From positions 907,001 to 971,000 of the forward strand of contig JAJOZX010000936.1 of NCBI GenBank assembly GCA_023014485.1: a stretch of DNA of 64,000 nt, given 5' to 3'. This document shows, in pieces, positions 10,614 through 21,720 of this stretch. The DNA is from Bathynomus jamesi (Eukaryota > Arthropoda > Malacostraca > Isopoda > Cirolanidae). Below the pieces are notes generated by a model. It was not told the DNA's origin and searched no databases. It saw only the letters and a program-made list of their open reading frames with translations. The position numbers were made by a program, and so were the translations under genes. Numbering within the stretch: position 1 is the first letter of the stretch; every line of letters starts with the position of its first letter.

Positions 10614-13600
10614 TAGGGTGCCACTTATTTGGGGTGTTTTTCATTTTTTGGGAATTTCTATCAGGACGGGCGCATTTCTGGTGTCATTCCGTCTAAAAAC
10701 ATTGTGTGTAAAATATTTTTGAAATAAAATAATAATTAGAACTGCCTCAACGAGGTCAAAGTTTATACTTTTTGTCGAAAAGTACTCATGGCGTTCTGTT
10801 ATCATGTCAGTTTTCGTTTCGATAGCTGCTGTAGTTTCTGAGTTGAAAAATGATAACAGACAGACAGACGGACGGTCAGAGTCGTTGGTTTAGTCTTCCG
10901 CACTGGTGTACAGAAGACTAAAATGAGGTATTATACAGGGTGTAACACGAGTTTATCCAAATATTGATACAGGCGAAAGAACATGTTATTCTAAGTAGAA
11001 AATGGGTTGGGACGAGTTTTGCCAACACTAACAGTGTTTCATTCTCTTTTTCAGTGAGTTCTGAAACGACGTGATGGCTTCGGCAACAAGATCTAAAACA
11101 GCAGTCTATCTCCTGGGGACCGTGGACCACAGCATCACAGGAAGCATGCTGCCTATGGGAAAGCAGGCGCTTCAGTACTTTTTCCACCTTCACCTTGACG
11201 TCAAGAAGCCGATCAAGGAAGCAGCCGCTGAGACAGTGACCGCAGTCAAGGAATTCTGGGAGCGGTCCCGTATTCCTACGCAGAAAGACCAACGCGCAAG
11301 GGACAAGGTTCTCCGAATGTACGAGAAGTGGCGGGCTCTGAACAAGAACTCGAAACGGCGCACTGTGACCCAAATCAGGAACGAGGCCGAGTTCCTCTCA
11401 TCCCTTGACCGCCTCTTCGACATCGCACACGAACAGGCGATGTCGATGATCACAATCGAAGAGGACAGGGAGTTCCTGACGGGACAAAGGGCCGAGGTGC
11501 GGCGCGGCCGCATCTCCTCCACACGTGACATGACGCTGCACACTGAGGAGGAGCGTGCGAGGAGACAGGAAGCGGAAAGGAGCCGCCGGCAAGATGATGA
11601 AAGGGCGAACAGAGAGAGCCGAGAAGAACTCGTCGAACTGGCATCGAGCTCCAGCTCAGGTGCAAGCAGCCCGACTCGGTCACCGACACGGCGTCGTCGC
11701 CGAGAAGAAGAGGAAGAGCTCTCTCTCCCGGGCCCGTCCACGTCGAATGTAGAAGCATCTACGACCCCTTTACCACCCAAGCGATTCCGCGCGTCGAAAA
11801 AGATGATCACCCCTGATCTCTCCGCAGCGATGGATCGGACGAAACTTACCGACCGAGGTGTTTTTTTGCTGTCGGCGGCTGCGAGGAGCTTGGGCCACGA
11901 CCCTGAGGAGCTGGTCTTGAACCGCGAATCCTCCCGCCGCGACCGAGCAAAGTTCCGTGCTATGGCAGCAGCAGAAATGAAGGCAGCCTTCCATCCTACT
12001 GTGCCGCTGACCATTCACTGGGACGGGAAAATCGTACCAGCGGCTGACGGAGGCCCTGCTGAAGATCGCCTTCCAGTTCTGGTGTCTGGGGAGAACGTCG
12101 ACAAGCTTCTGGCTGTGCCCAGCCTCCCCGACGGCACCGGCCGCGCCATGGCGGAAGCCCTCTCTGCCCTCGAGGATTGGGACATCAAGGGACGGATCTG
12201 TGCCCTCTCTTTTGACACCACCGCCTCAAACACAGGACTCTCAGGAGGAGCTTGCTATATCATTGAGCAGAAACTCGAGAAGACAGTGCTTCATTTGGCT
12301 TGCCGCCACCACATCCACGAACTGGTGTGCGAGAAGGCATTCACGGCGTGCCTCGGTCCCTCTACTGGTCCTGACATCCTCCTGTTCAAACGATTCGCGG
12401 CCCAGTGGGACTTCATCGATCAAACCAAAGCGAAGCCCTTCGAGGATGGAACCATGCCGCAGCACCTGAAGGACGCCCGCGACGACCTGCTGATCGAATT
12501 CAGCCGCCTCCTCGACGGTCAACATCCACGTGATGACTACAGGGAACTTCTGGAGCTCTCTGTAATTGTGCTGGGCAGTCCGAACAAGCGGGGTGCCCGG
12601 TTCGCTCGTCCCGGCGCCTTCCATCGCGCGCGCTGGATGGCAAAAGTCATCTATGCCATCAAACTGTTCCTGTTCCGGGAACAGTTTCAGATGTCGTCAG
12701 GCGAAGCGGCTGGAATCCGGCGATTCACCATCTTCCCGTGTCCATCTACGTGACGGCCTGGTACAAAGCGCCGCTCCCGGCACGGCCCCAGCCGCGGACC
12801 TCGCGCTGCTCAAGGCCCTCGTCTATTATCTGGACTCAGCGGTGGCCAAGGCGACGGCGACAGTCTTCGCCAGGCACCTATGGTACTTGAGCGAGCGCCT
12901 CGTCACCCTGGCCATCTTCGACGAGGGTATCGACTTGGCGAAAGCGGGAGATGATTAAAGCGATGGAAGAAGAGGAAGGATCGGAGGATCCCCGCGGCGT
13001 ATCAATGTGGACCTGTCCACCGCCTCAATCGCCAACAATACATTGGCCAAGTTCACAACGACTACATCAAAGGAGTTCTTCAAGGTTCTGGACATCAGCA
13101 CCGCCTTCCTGCTCAAGGATCCGGAGGAGTGGCGGACGGACCCAGCCTTCATCGCCGCATCCCGCCGAGTCCAGGCCCTTCAAGTTGTCAATGACTTCGC
13201 GGAGCGCGGGGTGGCGTTGATGCAGTCTTTCAACCTGGCCCTTACCAGAGTGAAGACCAAAGGCAGTTCCTCTTACAATGGTCGAGAAGACCGCTGTGAC
13301 TTCCCAACCGCCCGCAAGTCCACCGTGACCTCTGCAAAGTAGGCAACAATGAGAGGGAGATGGGCGCCCATGATACCCCCCCCCCCCCTTGAGGGGCTAA
13401 TACTCGAGTTGAGGGGGACCTAGAGTTGAAAGTATGAAGTCCAGTTATATGTTTTAGGTCAAGATTAGTAGCTTGAACAAACTAGAAGTGATATTTTATT
13501 TGCTAGAGGCATAGAACATCATGATCTAAAATTTCTACTTTTCGAGAAAATATACAAACTTTGACCGTATTGAGGCAGTTCTAAATATTGTTTTATTTCA

Positions 13601-13692
13601 AAAATATTTTACACACGATATTTTTTGACAAAATGGAACCAGAAACGCGCCCGTCCCGATAAAAATTCAAACTTTCGAAAATAAGTGTCACC

Positions 13693-13695
<3 letters not shown>
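10614..13695 (+). mobile_element. TAGGGTG transposon A (GC-rich coding region)
   Basis: The ends are TAGGGTGCCACTTAT and, inverted, TAGGGTGACACTTAT. Inverted similarity runs for about 160 bp (10614-10775 against 13535-13695). The target was an AT dinucleotide repeat, so the 8-bp duplication (ATATATAT on each side) is compatible but not informative. It contains one transposase gene on the plus strand. It inserted between a Tigger-type element and a Tigger remnant, in the large intron of the DUF659 pseudogene. TAGGG fits the hAT terminal consensus YARNG. Confidence 0.85.
11074..13342 (+). pseudogene. Transposase of TAGGGTG element A, frameshifted
   Basis: The ATG at 11074 follows an acceptor-like CTCTTTTTCAG, as in the related elements. 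Domains in order: an N-terminal helical region; a charged Arg/Glu and Ser-rich linker; a block TIHWDGK; ALSFDTTASNTGLSGGACY; LHLACRHHIHELV; FHRARWMAKVIYA; and the C-terminal VVNDFAERGVAL. Proposed catalytic residues are the Asp of FDTT, the CxxH of CRHH and the Glu of AER, by analogy with hAT enzymes. Frameshifts near 12735 and 12945, plus smaller ones, break the frame. The coding region is strikingly GC-rich beside its AT-rich TIRs and surroundings. Elements B, C/D and E carry the same motif order. Confidence 0.8.

Positions 13696-13766
<71 letters not shown>
13696..13766. repeat. AT dinucleotide repeat
   Basis: Nearly pure TA repeat flanking the right end of transposon A; the left end (about 10597-10613) is also in TA repeat. 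It was probably one microsatellite split by the insertion. Confidence 0.85.
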
Positions 13767-13767
<1 letters not shown>

Positions 13768-14422
13768 TCGCAACTTACGTGGATTTTTCTTACGCAGTTT
13801 CAACTATACACATTATAATTTTACAATTTCAGTGCTTTAAGGCAGCGTACACACATCTCACCTTCATCTGCAATGCCATGGAAGATGGCACTAACAAGAG
13901 TGTTATGGCATGCTGGAAGGAATTCAACATTGCCAATTGCATCACTTTTGTGGTGTTATAGGTATGTTATACGCAGTGTTGGGCACTAAAGCGTTAATCC
14001 GATAACAATTAATTAATGAAGTTAGCTTTTTTAACGGACTATTAATGGAAGTTAATTTCCATTTATCGTTATTGGACCAGTTAACTTCTGATAACTCAAT
14101 ATTTAGTCTGTTAAAGTCCATTAACACGTTAACTGCGAGGAGTCATTCACAGAAGATCACCGCTCCGCGAATGAATTCAAACTGCCATAACTTCAGTCTG
14201 CTTCCAGATCTCGGAGTTAAAAATTGGGGTTAACAGATTATCATTATCGAAGTTAACTTTTTGGTTAACGGTGCCCACCACTGGTTATACGTATAACAGA
14301 GTTACAATATATAGTGATTTAAGGGTGATTGAGGATTTTTTTTTGGTTTCTGACTTTACGCAGTTTTTGGCCTTACGCAGGGTCCCAGGAATGTAGCCCC
14401 CATGTAAGTTGTGAGTCTACTG
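13767..14422 (+). mobile_element. Tigger/jerky-type element remnant
   Basis: The right terminus inverted reads CAGTAGACTCACAACTTACA and is followed by TA. The left end begins CTCGCAACTTACGTGG, lacking the outer bases. The short frame at 13828-13961 (KAAYTHLTFICNAMEDG ... MACWKEFNIANCITFV) matches the C-terminal end of Tigger-type DDE transposases, where a WKxFNIxxxI motif is typical. A hAT MITE interrupts it at 13974-14283. Confidence 0.65.
13974..14283. mobile_element. hAT-type MITE (310 bp)
   Basis: Termini are CAGTGTTGGGCAC and its inverse GTGCCCACCACTG (one mismatch). The 8-bp target duplication GTTATACG flanks it exactly (13966-13973 and 14284-14291). The interior is rich in GTTAAC-type palindromic motifs and has no coding capacity. 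Confidence 0.9.
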
Positions 14423-14603
14423 TATAGGCTATTTCGATATGGGCATAGAATATTTTGAGAAATATTTATAAAAATTATAATCTTTATAAAGTTTATATAT
14501 AGATAGATTGTAGAGAGAAAGATAGATGCTGTAATCTATATATATAGGTATATATTACTATATTTAATATGTTCTCTCCAAATCCTTTTATTTTGTTAAT
14601 CAG

Positions 14604-14837
14604 GGATGGCTGAGGAACAAGGAGGACTAATGCCACAAATACCAAACGATACTTGGTGGAACTCACAGGAAGCTTGTGTAGACACATTTATAAAAAATTT
14701 TCATAAATACATGGAAATCAATACTGAGCAAGAAATTGATGGAAAAATTGCCACTGCCCTGAACAATGCAGGCTTATACAGAGAGGCCCTTCACCTTCAG
14801 AAGCAGCTAAAGGAAGTTGCTATTGCACTTGATAAAG
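14604..14837 (+). pseudogene. hAT/DUF659 transposase-like gene, third exon
   Basis: Acceptor TTGTTAATCAG before 14604. It encodes EEQGGLMPQIPNDTWWNSQE and ACVDTFIKNFHKYMEI ... LNNAGLYREALHLQKQLKEV, ending at a GGTATAC donor. LMPQIPNDTxWNSQ is the hAT RW-type block in DUF659 proteins, with Arg replaced by Trp here (TWW instead of TRW), a possible loss of a conserved residue. It continues the exons at 8530-9332 and 9489-9687 after a 4.9-kb transposon-filled intron. Confidence 0.7.
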
Positions 14838-15024
14838 GTATACCATACTAAGCAACCTATGAAAATTTAGTTACATTTTTAAGTATGGTACATCTACTAC
14901 TTAATTATTTTAATACAGTACCTACTCTAGTTTTATTTCAATTAAATAATGCTTTGAGTAAAAACTTTTATTTATACTTTATTCTGGGATTTATTATTAT
15001 ATCAGTGTAATCAAATTTTTGCAG

Positions 15025-15186
15025 CTTCAAAGTGATCCAGCAACTTTGTCAACTGCTGTTGAAACATGGATACAGCTCTTACAAAGTGAAAACCTCAAGC
15101 CATACAGAGCTCAAATTAAAAGATAAATGACTGATGCTGTGAAACCATTCTTTTATGTAGCATACTTCATGGACCCTCAATACATG
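15025..15186 (+). pseudogene. hAT/DUF659 transposase-like gene, fourth exon
   Basis: Acceptor TTTTTGCAG before 15025 and donor ATG|GTAAGT after 15186. It encodes QSDPATLSTAVETWIQLLQS, then ENLKPYRAQIKR, a TGA stop within the frame, and VKPFFYVAYFMDPQYM. The block resembles the part of DUF659/hAT proteins just before the C-terminal dimerisation domain. That domain itself is not visible; the LINE begins about 150 bp downstream. Confidence 0.6.
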
Positions 15187-15339
15187 GTAAGTACCAATAT
15201 TTATAATCTATTTATAATATATTCTTTGTTTTCATATAGTAATAATAATAATAATTATTATATATATATTTTTTTTTAGTTTCAAAGTATGACCACTCAT
15301 GGCCACCAAAAGAAAGGTGGATAGCAGAGTGATCACAGG

Positions 15340-17438
15340 ATGAAGACTATGGAACAGCTAACGGAAATGAACAATAGATGGGGGGGGGGGCGAAACAGAT
15401 AATGAAAAATCATAGCAGTCATAGCCGGTAAAGAAGTCAGGAATGAAAGAGGAAGGAGAACAACCCAGTTACCAAAAAGTAGGGACCTTCAGATAGAATA
15501 GTGCCAAGCCTATCACAAGGCCCAACGCTCACCATAAAGGGAAAATACTCTGCGCACAGTAACTGAATACGTCGGACCAATGGGTGGACAGGGTCGAAAC
15601 ACTCCAAGCCATCCAGGGCACTGAATCCAAATAGATGACAAACGACCCATCCAGATGCTCCTGCACCACCGCCAGAGCGCTCAAAATGGCATAGAGCTCT
15701 GCCGTGAAGATGGAAGCCTCATCAGGGAGGCAGGTACATCGGGGAGCAAGGGCAGACGACTGGGGAACAGCCGCAGCCCCAACGCCCCCCCGACGACCTC
15801 AAGCCATCTGTGAAGACCGCAACACATGCAGAGTGACACGCTGTATGCTGAAGGAACAGAAACCAAAGCAAGGCAGAGTCAGAATCGGCCCTGCGAATGG
15901 GGCGCAATGCCCTACAGCATGTAACAGGGGTGCTTCTCCCAAGGTGCAACACCCTCGAAAGAGACCAGTATGACGGATGGAGGAGGAGTGCCCATACCAT
16001 CGAGGAGGGAAGTCACCGTGTCAGTGAAATACCAACCCCCATCCCAGCAGAACGCCCTCTCAACCACCTGGAACAGAGGAGAGTTGGGAAGATGGAGAAT
16101 CCGGAGATAGTGCTTGGCAATGAGGAACAACCCCCAATCCTCCAAGGGAGGGATGTCGCACTCAACCTGCAGACTATCAACCGGAGAGGAGTGGAAGGCG
16201 CCAGATGACATGCGCAGTCCCCTAGAGAGGACTGGGTCCAGTATCCGAAGGGCCGTACAGGAGGCGGAGCCATACACCACACTCCCATAGTCTAATTTTG
16301 ATTGTACCAGGGACACGTACAAATGGAGGAGTGTCCGCCTATCCGTGCCCCATGTAGTATGAGACAAATGTCCCAGCAAATCCAGGGTATGTCTTGTAAT
16401 CTCACACAGCCTGCAAAGGTGGTGAACCCAGCTCAAACAGCTATCGAAGACCATGCCCAGGAAATGTACCGATTGAACAAGGGCCAGAGGCTGACCCCTG
16501 AGTGTAAGATTAAAGGCCGGCATGGCGCCGGAGCCCCGTCTCCTTGATGGAAGGAAGGCCACACATATAGTCTTTGGGGAAGACAGCGTAAGTCCCATCA
16601 ATGACGCCCAACATTCAACCCGATTAACCGCAAGTTGGACTTGCCTCTCCACAAGGGGGGGGCTCTCTATCTCCGCGGCATAGACAGCCAGATCATCGGC
16701 GTAGATGGAACAACACACCGAGGGTGGGAGGGCCCCCAGTAGCGCAGACATGACCAGATTGAAGCAGGAGATGCTCAAGACACACCCCTGAGGCACCCTC
16801 TACTCCTGAATATACAGGTCAGATAGGGCCGCCCCATTACGGACGTGGAAAGTGCGATGGCAAAGGAAGTTACAAATAAATGTGGGCAAAAAGCCCACAA
16901 AACCAAAAGACTTCAAAAGATCCATGACAACTCCCCGACGGGTCGTGTCATAGGCCTTTTGGACATCAAAAAAGACGGCCAGAACAAGATTCCAGCGGGA
17001 AAAGGCCGCCTGTACATCATGACCAAGGAGGAGAAGAGGATCCAGAGTACCCAGAAATCGACGAAAGCCATACTGGGTTGGGGGTATAACCCAAGCGACT
17101 CCAGTGTAAAGGAAAGTCAGACGGCCACCATCTTTTCAAGGAGCTTGCATAAGCAGCTCGTCAAGGCAATAGGCCGATAGCCCGCCACCTCCGCCGGATC
17201 CTTCCCGGTTTAGGTATCGGGGCCATAATCGCCTCCCTCCAACGGGAAGGGAACGACCCCTCAACCCACATCCAGTTGAAAAGATCCAGCAAGAAGTGTA
17301 GGGCCATTGGGTGCAAATTCCAAATAAAGTCATATGGAATGTCAACAGGGCCAGGGGCGGAAGAACGATGGGTTGACAAGGCAGCCTGAAGTTCCCGCAT
17401 CGTAAAGAGATGGTTATAGGGCTCATTCCCGGGTGACG
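15340..17438 (-). pseudogene. I-group LINE ORF2, 3' part (RT end and RNase H)
   Basis: Reading right to left: an RT fragment joined from the segment beyond the gypsy element (NHLFTMRELQAALSTHRSSA ... SRWREAIMAPIPKPG), then several frame changes, MPQGCVLS, the catalytic CCSIYADDLAVYA, a thumb/connection region (KLDYGSVVYGSAS), and an RNase H domain (about 15530-15730: ASIFTAELYAILSALAVV, then FVIYLDS). EN-RT-RNase H order plus a zinc-knuckle ORF1 is typical of I-group LINEs. The 3' end is placed near 15340, where similarity to the DUF659 exons stops; no clear tail was seen. Stops and frameshifts make it inactive. Confidence 0.75.
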
Positions 17439-18714
17439 TGTCGCGGGTGACTCGACCGGCAACTACTTCACGTTTGCAGCTGGTCTTAATTTGCGTGAAT
17501 GTGTTGAACCCCCAAGATGGACACACTGATCTCTCCCTTCGACTTTTTCCCTCTACTCACAATTAACTGCTTTACTTTAATCGCTATTGATTAATCCGTA
17601 TTAACACCAAAGCAGCCTCGAAGAATTGCTAATATAATTACTTTTAACGGAAATGCCTATGGGAACATTAACCCCCTCTTCAGTGGCTCAAGATGATAAC
17701 AGGGCAAAACTGTACAAAGTTAGGGACCCTGCGAAATCAATTCCATCCAGGATCCAGAGAATGAATAGCGAAGTGGGAATGCGAAAGTCACAGGAAAAAA
17801 TTAGGTTTATTTGTAAAAAAAAATGCTATTTACATATATTATACGTCTCTCTCACCTTCATACACGCTCATTCACCCACAGAACCTTCCACACAATTTTC
17901 ATTCACCATACAGATCAAGATATTTTAATGGAATGCTTTACACTTGAATTTTCTTATAAATTTCATTGATACTTATTCTTTACAATATCATATTTTACTA
18001 TTTCTAATACTGAGTCCCTCTTGAGACCCCTATCTAGTCCTTAACTGGACTCTGGAAAGTCATTTCCTTGCAAAGGAAATCCTTCCTAGGCCTTTTAGGA
18101 TACATCCTACGGTGGCCACTCTTCAATTATTCTAATTCCAGGTGTTCTGGACCTACTCAGGAGGTCTCCCTTATGGGGCCCTTTACAATAGTAGGTAATG
18201 GTCTCCTGACCACCTAGGCCTATCCTGCCAGTATCATGAGGAGTCACCCTTAGGGGCCCCTCTTACAAACTGGTGGACTAAATCCATCTACATCAAGCCT
18301 GTATAGTTTTTCCCTTTTCCTTTGTTTTGTTTGGTTCTTTAATCAATCAAACTAGATGATAACCTAACATGACTTCTTGAGGTGCTATGATTGAAGAAAT
18401 AACCCTGCCAGAAGGATAAATAATATAAATTTGAACACTTACGTTATGTGTTTGACTTAAATATATATTTCATTTTCTGATATCATTAAATTCGCCCTTT
18501 GGGCTACAAAAACAGGGACCCTCACCTGCCAGGTCCTCTCAACACATATTTCCCTTCGAGCCACCACCAGAGGAGGGGATGCCCCAGTGGCTAGGTATTT
18601 ATCTCAACATGCTGCTGAAAAATATGCTTCCTGAAAAGATAGCTAAAAACTAAGCAAAAGGCTAGGACCTCAGTTAGTTGAGGGTGAAATTATAGGGATC
18701 TCTCGGACCCCACA
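17439..18714 (-). repeat. gypsy 3' LTR
   Basis: 1276 bp, bounded on the minus strand by TGTGGGG and CGCGACA (TG...CA). Almost identical to 26308-27587; visible differences are scattered single bases and short indels. It contains an AT-rich region around 17820-18000 and an ATG that starts the gag frame (see the 5' LTR). Confidence 0.93.
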
Positions 18715-18732
18715 TCTCTCCCCTCACCCTCA
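18715..18732 (-). other. gypsy polypurine tract
   Basis: On the minus strand the bases directly before the 3' LTR read GGGTGAGGGGAGAGA. This is an all-purine run apart from one T and is the expected plus-strand primer for reverse transcription. Confidence 0.75.
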
Positions 18733-19124
18733 ACTCCAACAAGAACCCACAGATTCGCTCAACTTCTCTCTACCTTCTCAACATCAGGCTCTGGCAAGCG
18801 AGTTCCTTACATTTCTTAAGTTTTCTTTCTTAATAAACATACATATATATGGTACGTACATACATAGATATATATATATACAGTATACATATATATACAT
18901 ATATGAAAATATATATACTTCCATACAATATACATAACAAACCAAATTCTGTCCAACACACCCCACCCCCACTCGCCACTCACCCCCCAAAAACCCTTCT
19001 GAAATTCATCTCCCAGTGGTTCCCTTTCTGGACCTGGCAGGGTTCTTTTTCTTTAATTTCTTTCTTACTTACTACCCATCACCAAACCCATTACCTCTTT
19101 TGTTATGTACAATTTATATCTACA

Positions 19125-19650
19125 TTACTCCTCCTTTCCCCGCTGTTTCCGCTCTAGTACCTGCGGTTGCACCCATGGTACCTCGATGACTCTTCCTCTC
19201 TGCCTAGTTAATCGGCTCTCCGGCTCAACCTTCTCTTCTTCACCCCTTTCTCTTCCTAACCATTTCTCCATCTCTGTAACCTTACCCTGAACTTCCCCAC
19301 AAAACTCCTCTAGATGGTCCCTTCGCTCTAACTTTTCATCTTCTGGACCAGACCCTTCCTGAAGAATTCTATACTCCTGTAGTATGCTCTCCAACAGGAA
19401 AATCACACTCCCTTGTGTAATGGACTTGTTAGTCTCCCTTTTTTTTCCATCCTGCCCTGGACCCAGCCCTGATCCTTCATCTTTCGTCTCCCATTCCTCT
19501 CGCAATTCAGTCCAATCTCCAATTTCCCACCAATTGGACCAATTAGACGCTCTCCCCAGATTTTCTTCTGGAAAACCACTAAAACTGAAATCCCATTCGA
19601 ATCCCTCAAAATCATTTACTTCAGATTTTCCTTTCCCTTCCTGATCTAAA
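19125..19650 (-). CDS. gypsy pol/3' ORF acidic C-terminal extension
   Basis: About 170 codons downstream of the integrase, in two frames (19403-19615 and 19125-19505). The longer piece encodes an acidic, Glu/Arg-rich segment (REEWETKDEGSG ... LLESILQEYRILQEGSGPED ... EEFCGEVQGKVTEMEKWLGR) that is likely helical or coiled-coil. I recognise no domain. It may be the C-terminal tail of the integrase polyprotein or a separate small ORF. The frame change relative to the integrase needs a check against other copies. Confidence 0.4.
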
Positions 19651-21147
19651 CTACATACTGGTTCCTTTTCCAGAACCTTTACCGGTCTCTTTTTCCTTCC
19701 TTTCTATCATGAATACTATCTCTTTCCCCTCTAGATCAAGGGAAGTCTCCTCTTTCTGTTCCTCTTGATCCATTCTCCTCTGCTCCTCATCTTTACACAT
19801 CTGATAAATGGGATGACTAGTCAAGTACTCTGGAACCTCTCTCCACCTCCTAAGTTGCTTCTGGTGGACTCGAATCTCCTCCGTCTCACCATGCTCATTC
19901 ACCCTTTCTGCCACATATGACTTCATTCGGCCAAGCTTTGATGATCTTATATGGCCCCTCAAACTGATCTTGTACCTTATACTCCACTCTCCGCCCGATC
20001 TTCTGGATCTCTCGAAGCACTAAATCTCCTTCCTTGAAGGGAGTATATCTAGAATGGGCCTCTCTCCACATTCTTTTCTCGTTCTCTCCTAGCCGGATAT
20101 TTGGTCTTACATTTCGTTCATAGTTTAATATATATTGGCTAGGGGAAGTATTCAGAGCTGCATGAAACGTGGCATTATAGCTCCAGAGAACTCTACTTAA
20201 ATGCTCGTCCCAGTCATTTAACTCTCGACTCACCATCCTTAACATTTCGGTCAATGTCTTGACCGTTCGTTCTGCCAACCCGTTCGAAGACGGCATATAT
20301 GGTGTCACCAGAACTTGCTGGACACCACACTCCCTCAACATACTGGCAAATGGTTCCCCCGAAAACTCGGGGCCATTGTCACTGAGACATCTTGATGGTT
20401 TCAGCAACATCATCGGGAAGATGATGTCTCGAACCACCTCTGCCACTACCTTACTCGTCTTATTCCTGAGTGGCACAGCATATGCGAACTTGGACTTATG
20501 GTCTACTACAATCACCATCGCGACATGTCCCCTCCTTGTTCGTGGTAAATTCACACAGTCAGTGACCACCATCTCCCCAATTTCTTGAGCCTCCACCTTC
20601 CGTAATGGAGGTCTCACCACCTGAGGTTGCCCCTTCCTTTTCTGGCACCGCTCACAGGAAGTTGCAACATCAGCACACACCTGACCCAAGTACGGGTGGA
20701 AGATAAGGGTTTTCATGACTCCCCAAAGTTTACCCTTTCCCAAGTGCCCATATACATGATGAATCAGGATAACCAGACCAACCATACCAACTAGAGTTAA
20801 AACTGGAACCAGTGTCCGCTCCCCATAATTGTTTACACGGAGAAATACACTAATCCCTTGCTAATAGACAGATTCCTCGCAAATCTTTTAAAATCTCGTG
20901 TTCTGTCTCCCCACTCTTTTACAAGCACCTGACCCATAATTTCGCCCCGCAATTCGGAAATTACAGGATCAGTCTCCTGCATTTCCAGGATATCCTCATC
21001 ATCCAGGACCTCCTTATCATCAAGTTCCCACTCAATTGTCCCAACCATTCCTATATTCTCCAGTCCCAAAGCGGCGACTGGATCCCGTACCACCGTCAAT
21101 TCCCTTCCCATATAGAGAATCTTTCCCTCACCCACATCGACACTCAA
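19651..21147 (-). CDS. gypsy integrase (one frameshift)
   Basis: The frame at 20833-21147 provides a linker (NLSISKGLVYFSV). The main integrase frame (19895-20785) begins with the HHCC zinc finger: IHHVYGH (His 9, 10 and 14) and CADVATSCERC (Cys 36, 43, 46). The catalytic core has Asp 75 (MVVTDCVNL), Asp 135 (CLSDNGPEF) and Glu 171 (NGLAERTVK), with 35 residues between the last two. FEGPYKIIKAWPNEV is the start of the C-terminal GPY/F-type module, after which a frameshift moves the frame to 19651-19962 (VHQKQLRRWREVPEYL). It inserts the cDNA into the genome; all catalytic residues are present. Confidence 0.88.
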
Positions 21148-21720
21148 CTTGTCGTTTCAGGAAATTTATACCCAGTAGAAAACAGTAAGGCATCGTCTCC
21201 TGGTGAATGATCACAAACACCTGCTCGACATTCTCACACCCCTCTCCCAATGAAACTCTGATCGTCACTGCTTCATGTGCTCGAACACGCCCTTCACCCA
21301 ATCCCTTCATCAAAACTCTTGTAGGCCTCCTACACACGTCCAAACCTCCCCTTTCTAACTCAGTGACAACCCTTTCACTCACTAAACAAATCTGTGCTCC
21401 AGTATCCACCAGACCACAGAATTTCTTTCCATCAACTTCCACGTCAACACCATTGCACCTATACACTGTTTTCCACATTTCACCTCCACTCCAATACTTT
21501 CGTCTTCCTCTTCCACACATGCGCCTGGATCTACATTCTCGTTCTCATCCTGACTCTCCTGACGCACGTACCTCTTAGTCTCTACTACTAAATTATAGTG
21601 GACACCACTCAAACACTGAAGGTGCAATACTAGTCCATCCTCACTCATAGCCAACTTTTTATCCTTATATACTATCGGTCTCTCCAAACCATAATGCACC
21701 ATCAGCACAATCCCATACAT
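21128..21720 (-). CDS. gypsy second retropepsin-like domain, between RNase H and integrase
   Basis: After RNase H the frame continues as an about 70-residue spacer (21720 downward) and, after a frame change, encodes DVEVDGKKFCGLVDTGAQIC with the retropepsin DTG (Asp 39, Thr 40, Gly 41 of the 21520 frame). This is followed about 70 residues later by CFLLGINFLKRQ, the usual second retropepsin hallmark (an LLGxDFL type motif). This is separate from the normal protease at the start of the 879-residue frame, so the element has two DTG domains. Ty3/gypsy elements normally have one, before RT. Whether this second copy is active, acts as a dimer partner or is a structural relic cannot be judged. A frameshift near 21140 joins it to the linker before integrase. 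Confidence 0.75.

Noticed and set aside
11190..12014. Minus-strand 274-codon ORF in element A
   Set aside because: Shadow of the GC-rich transposase; Ser/Arg-rich composition follows from antisense GC-rich codons.
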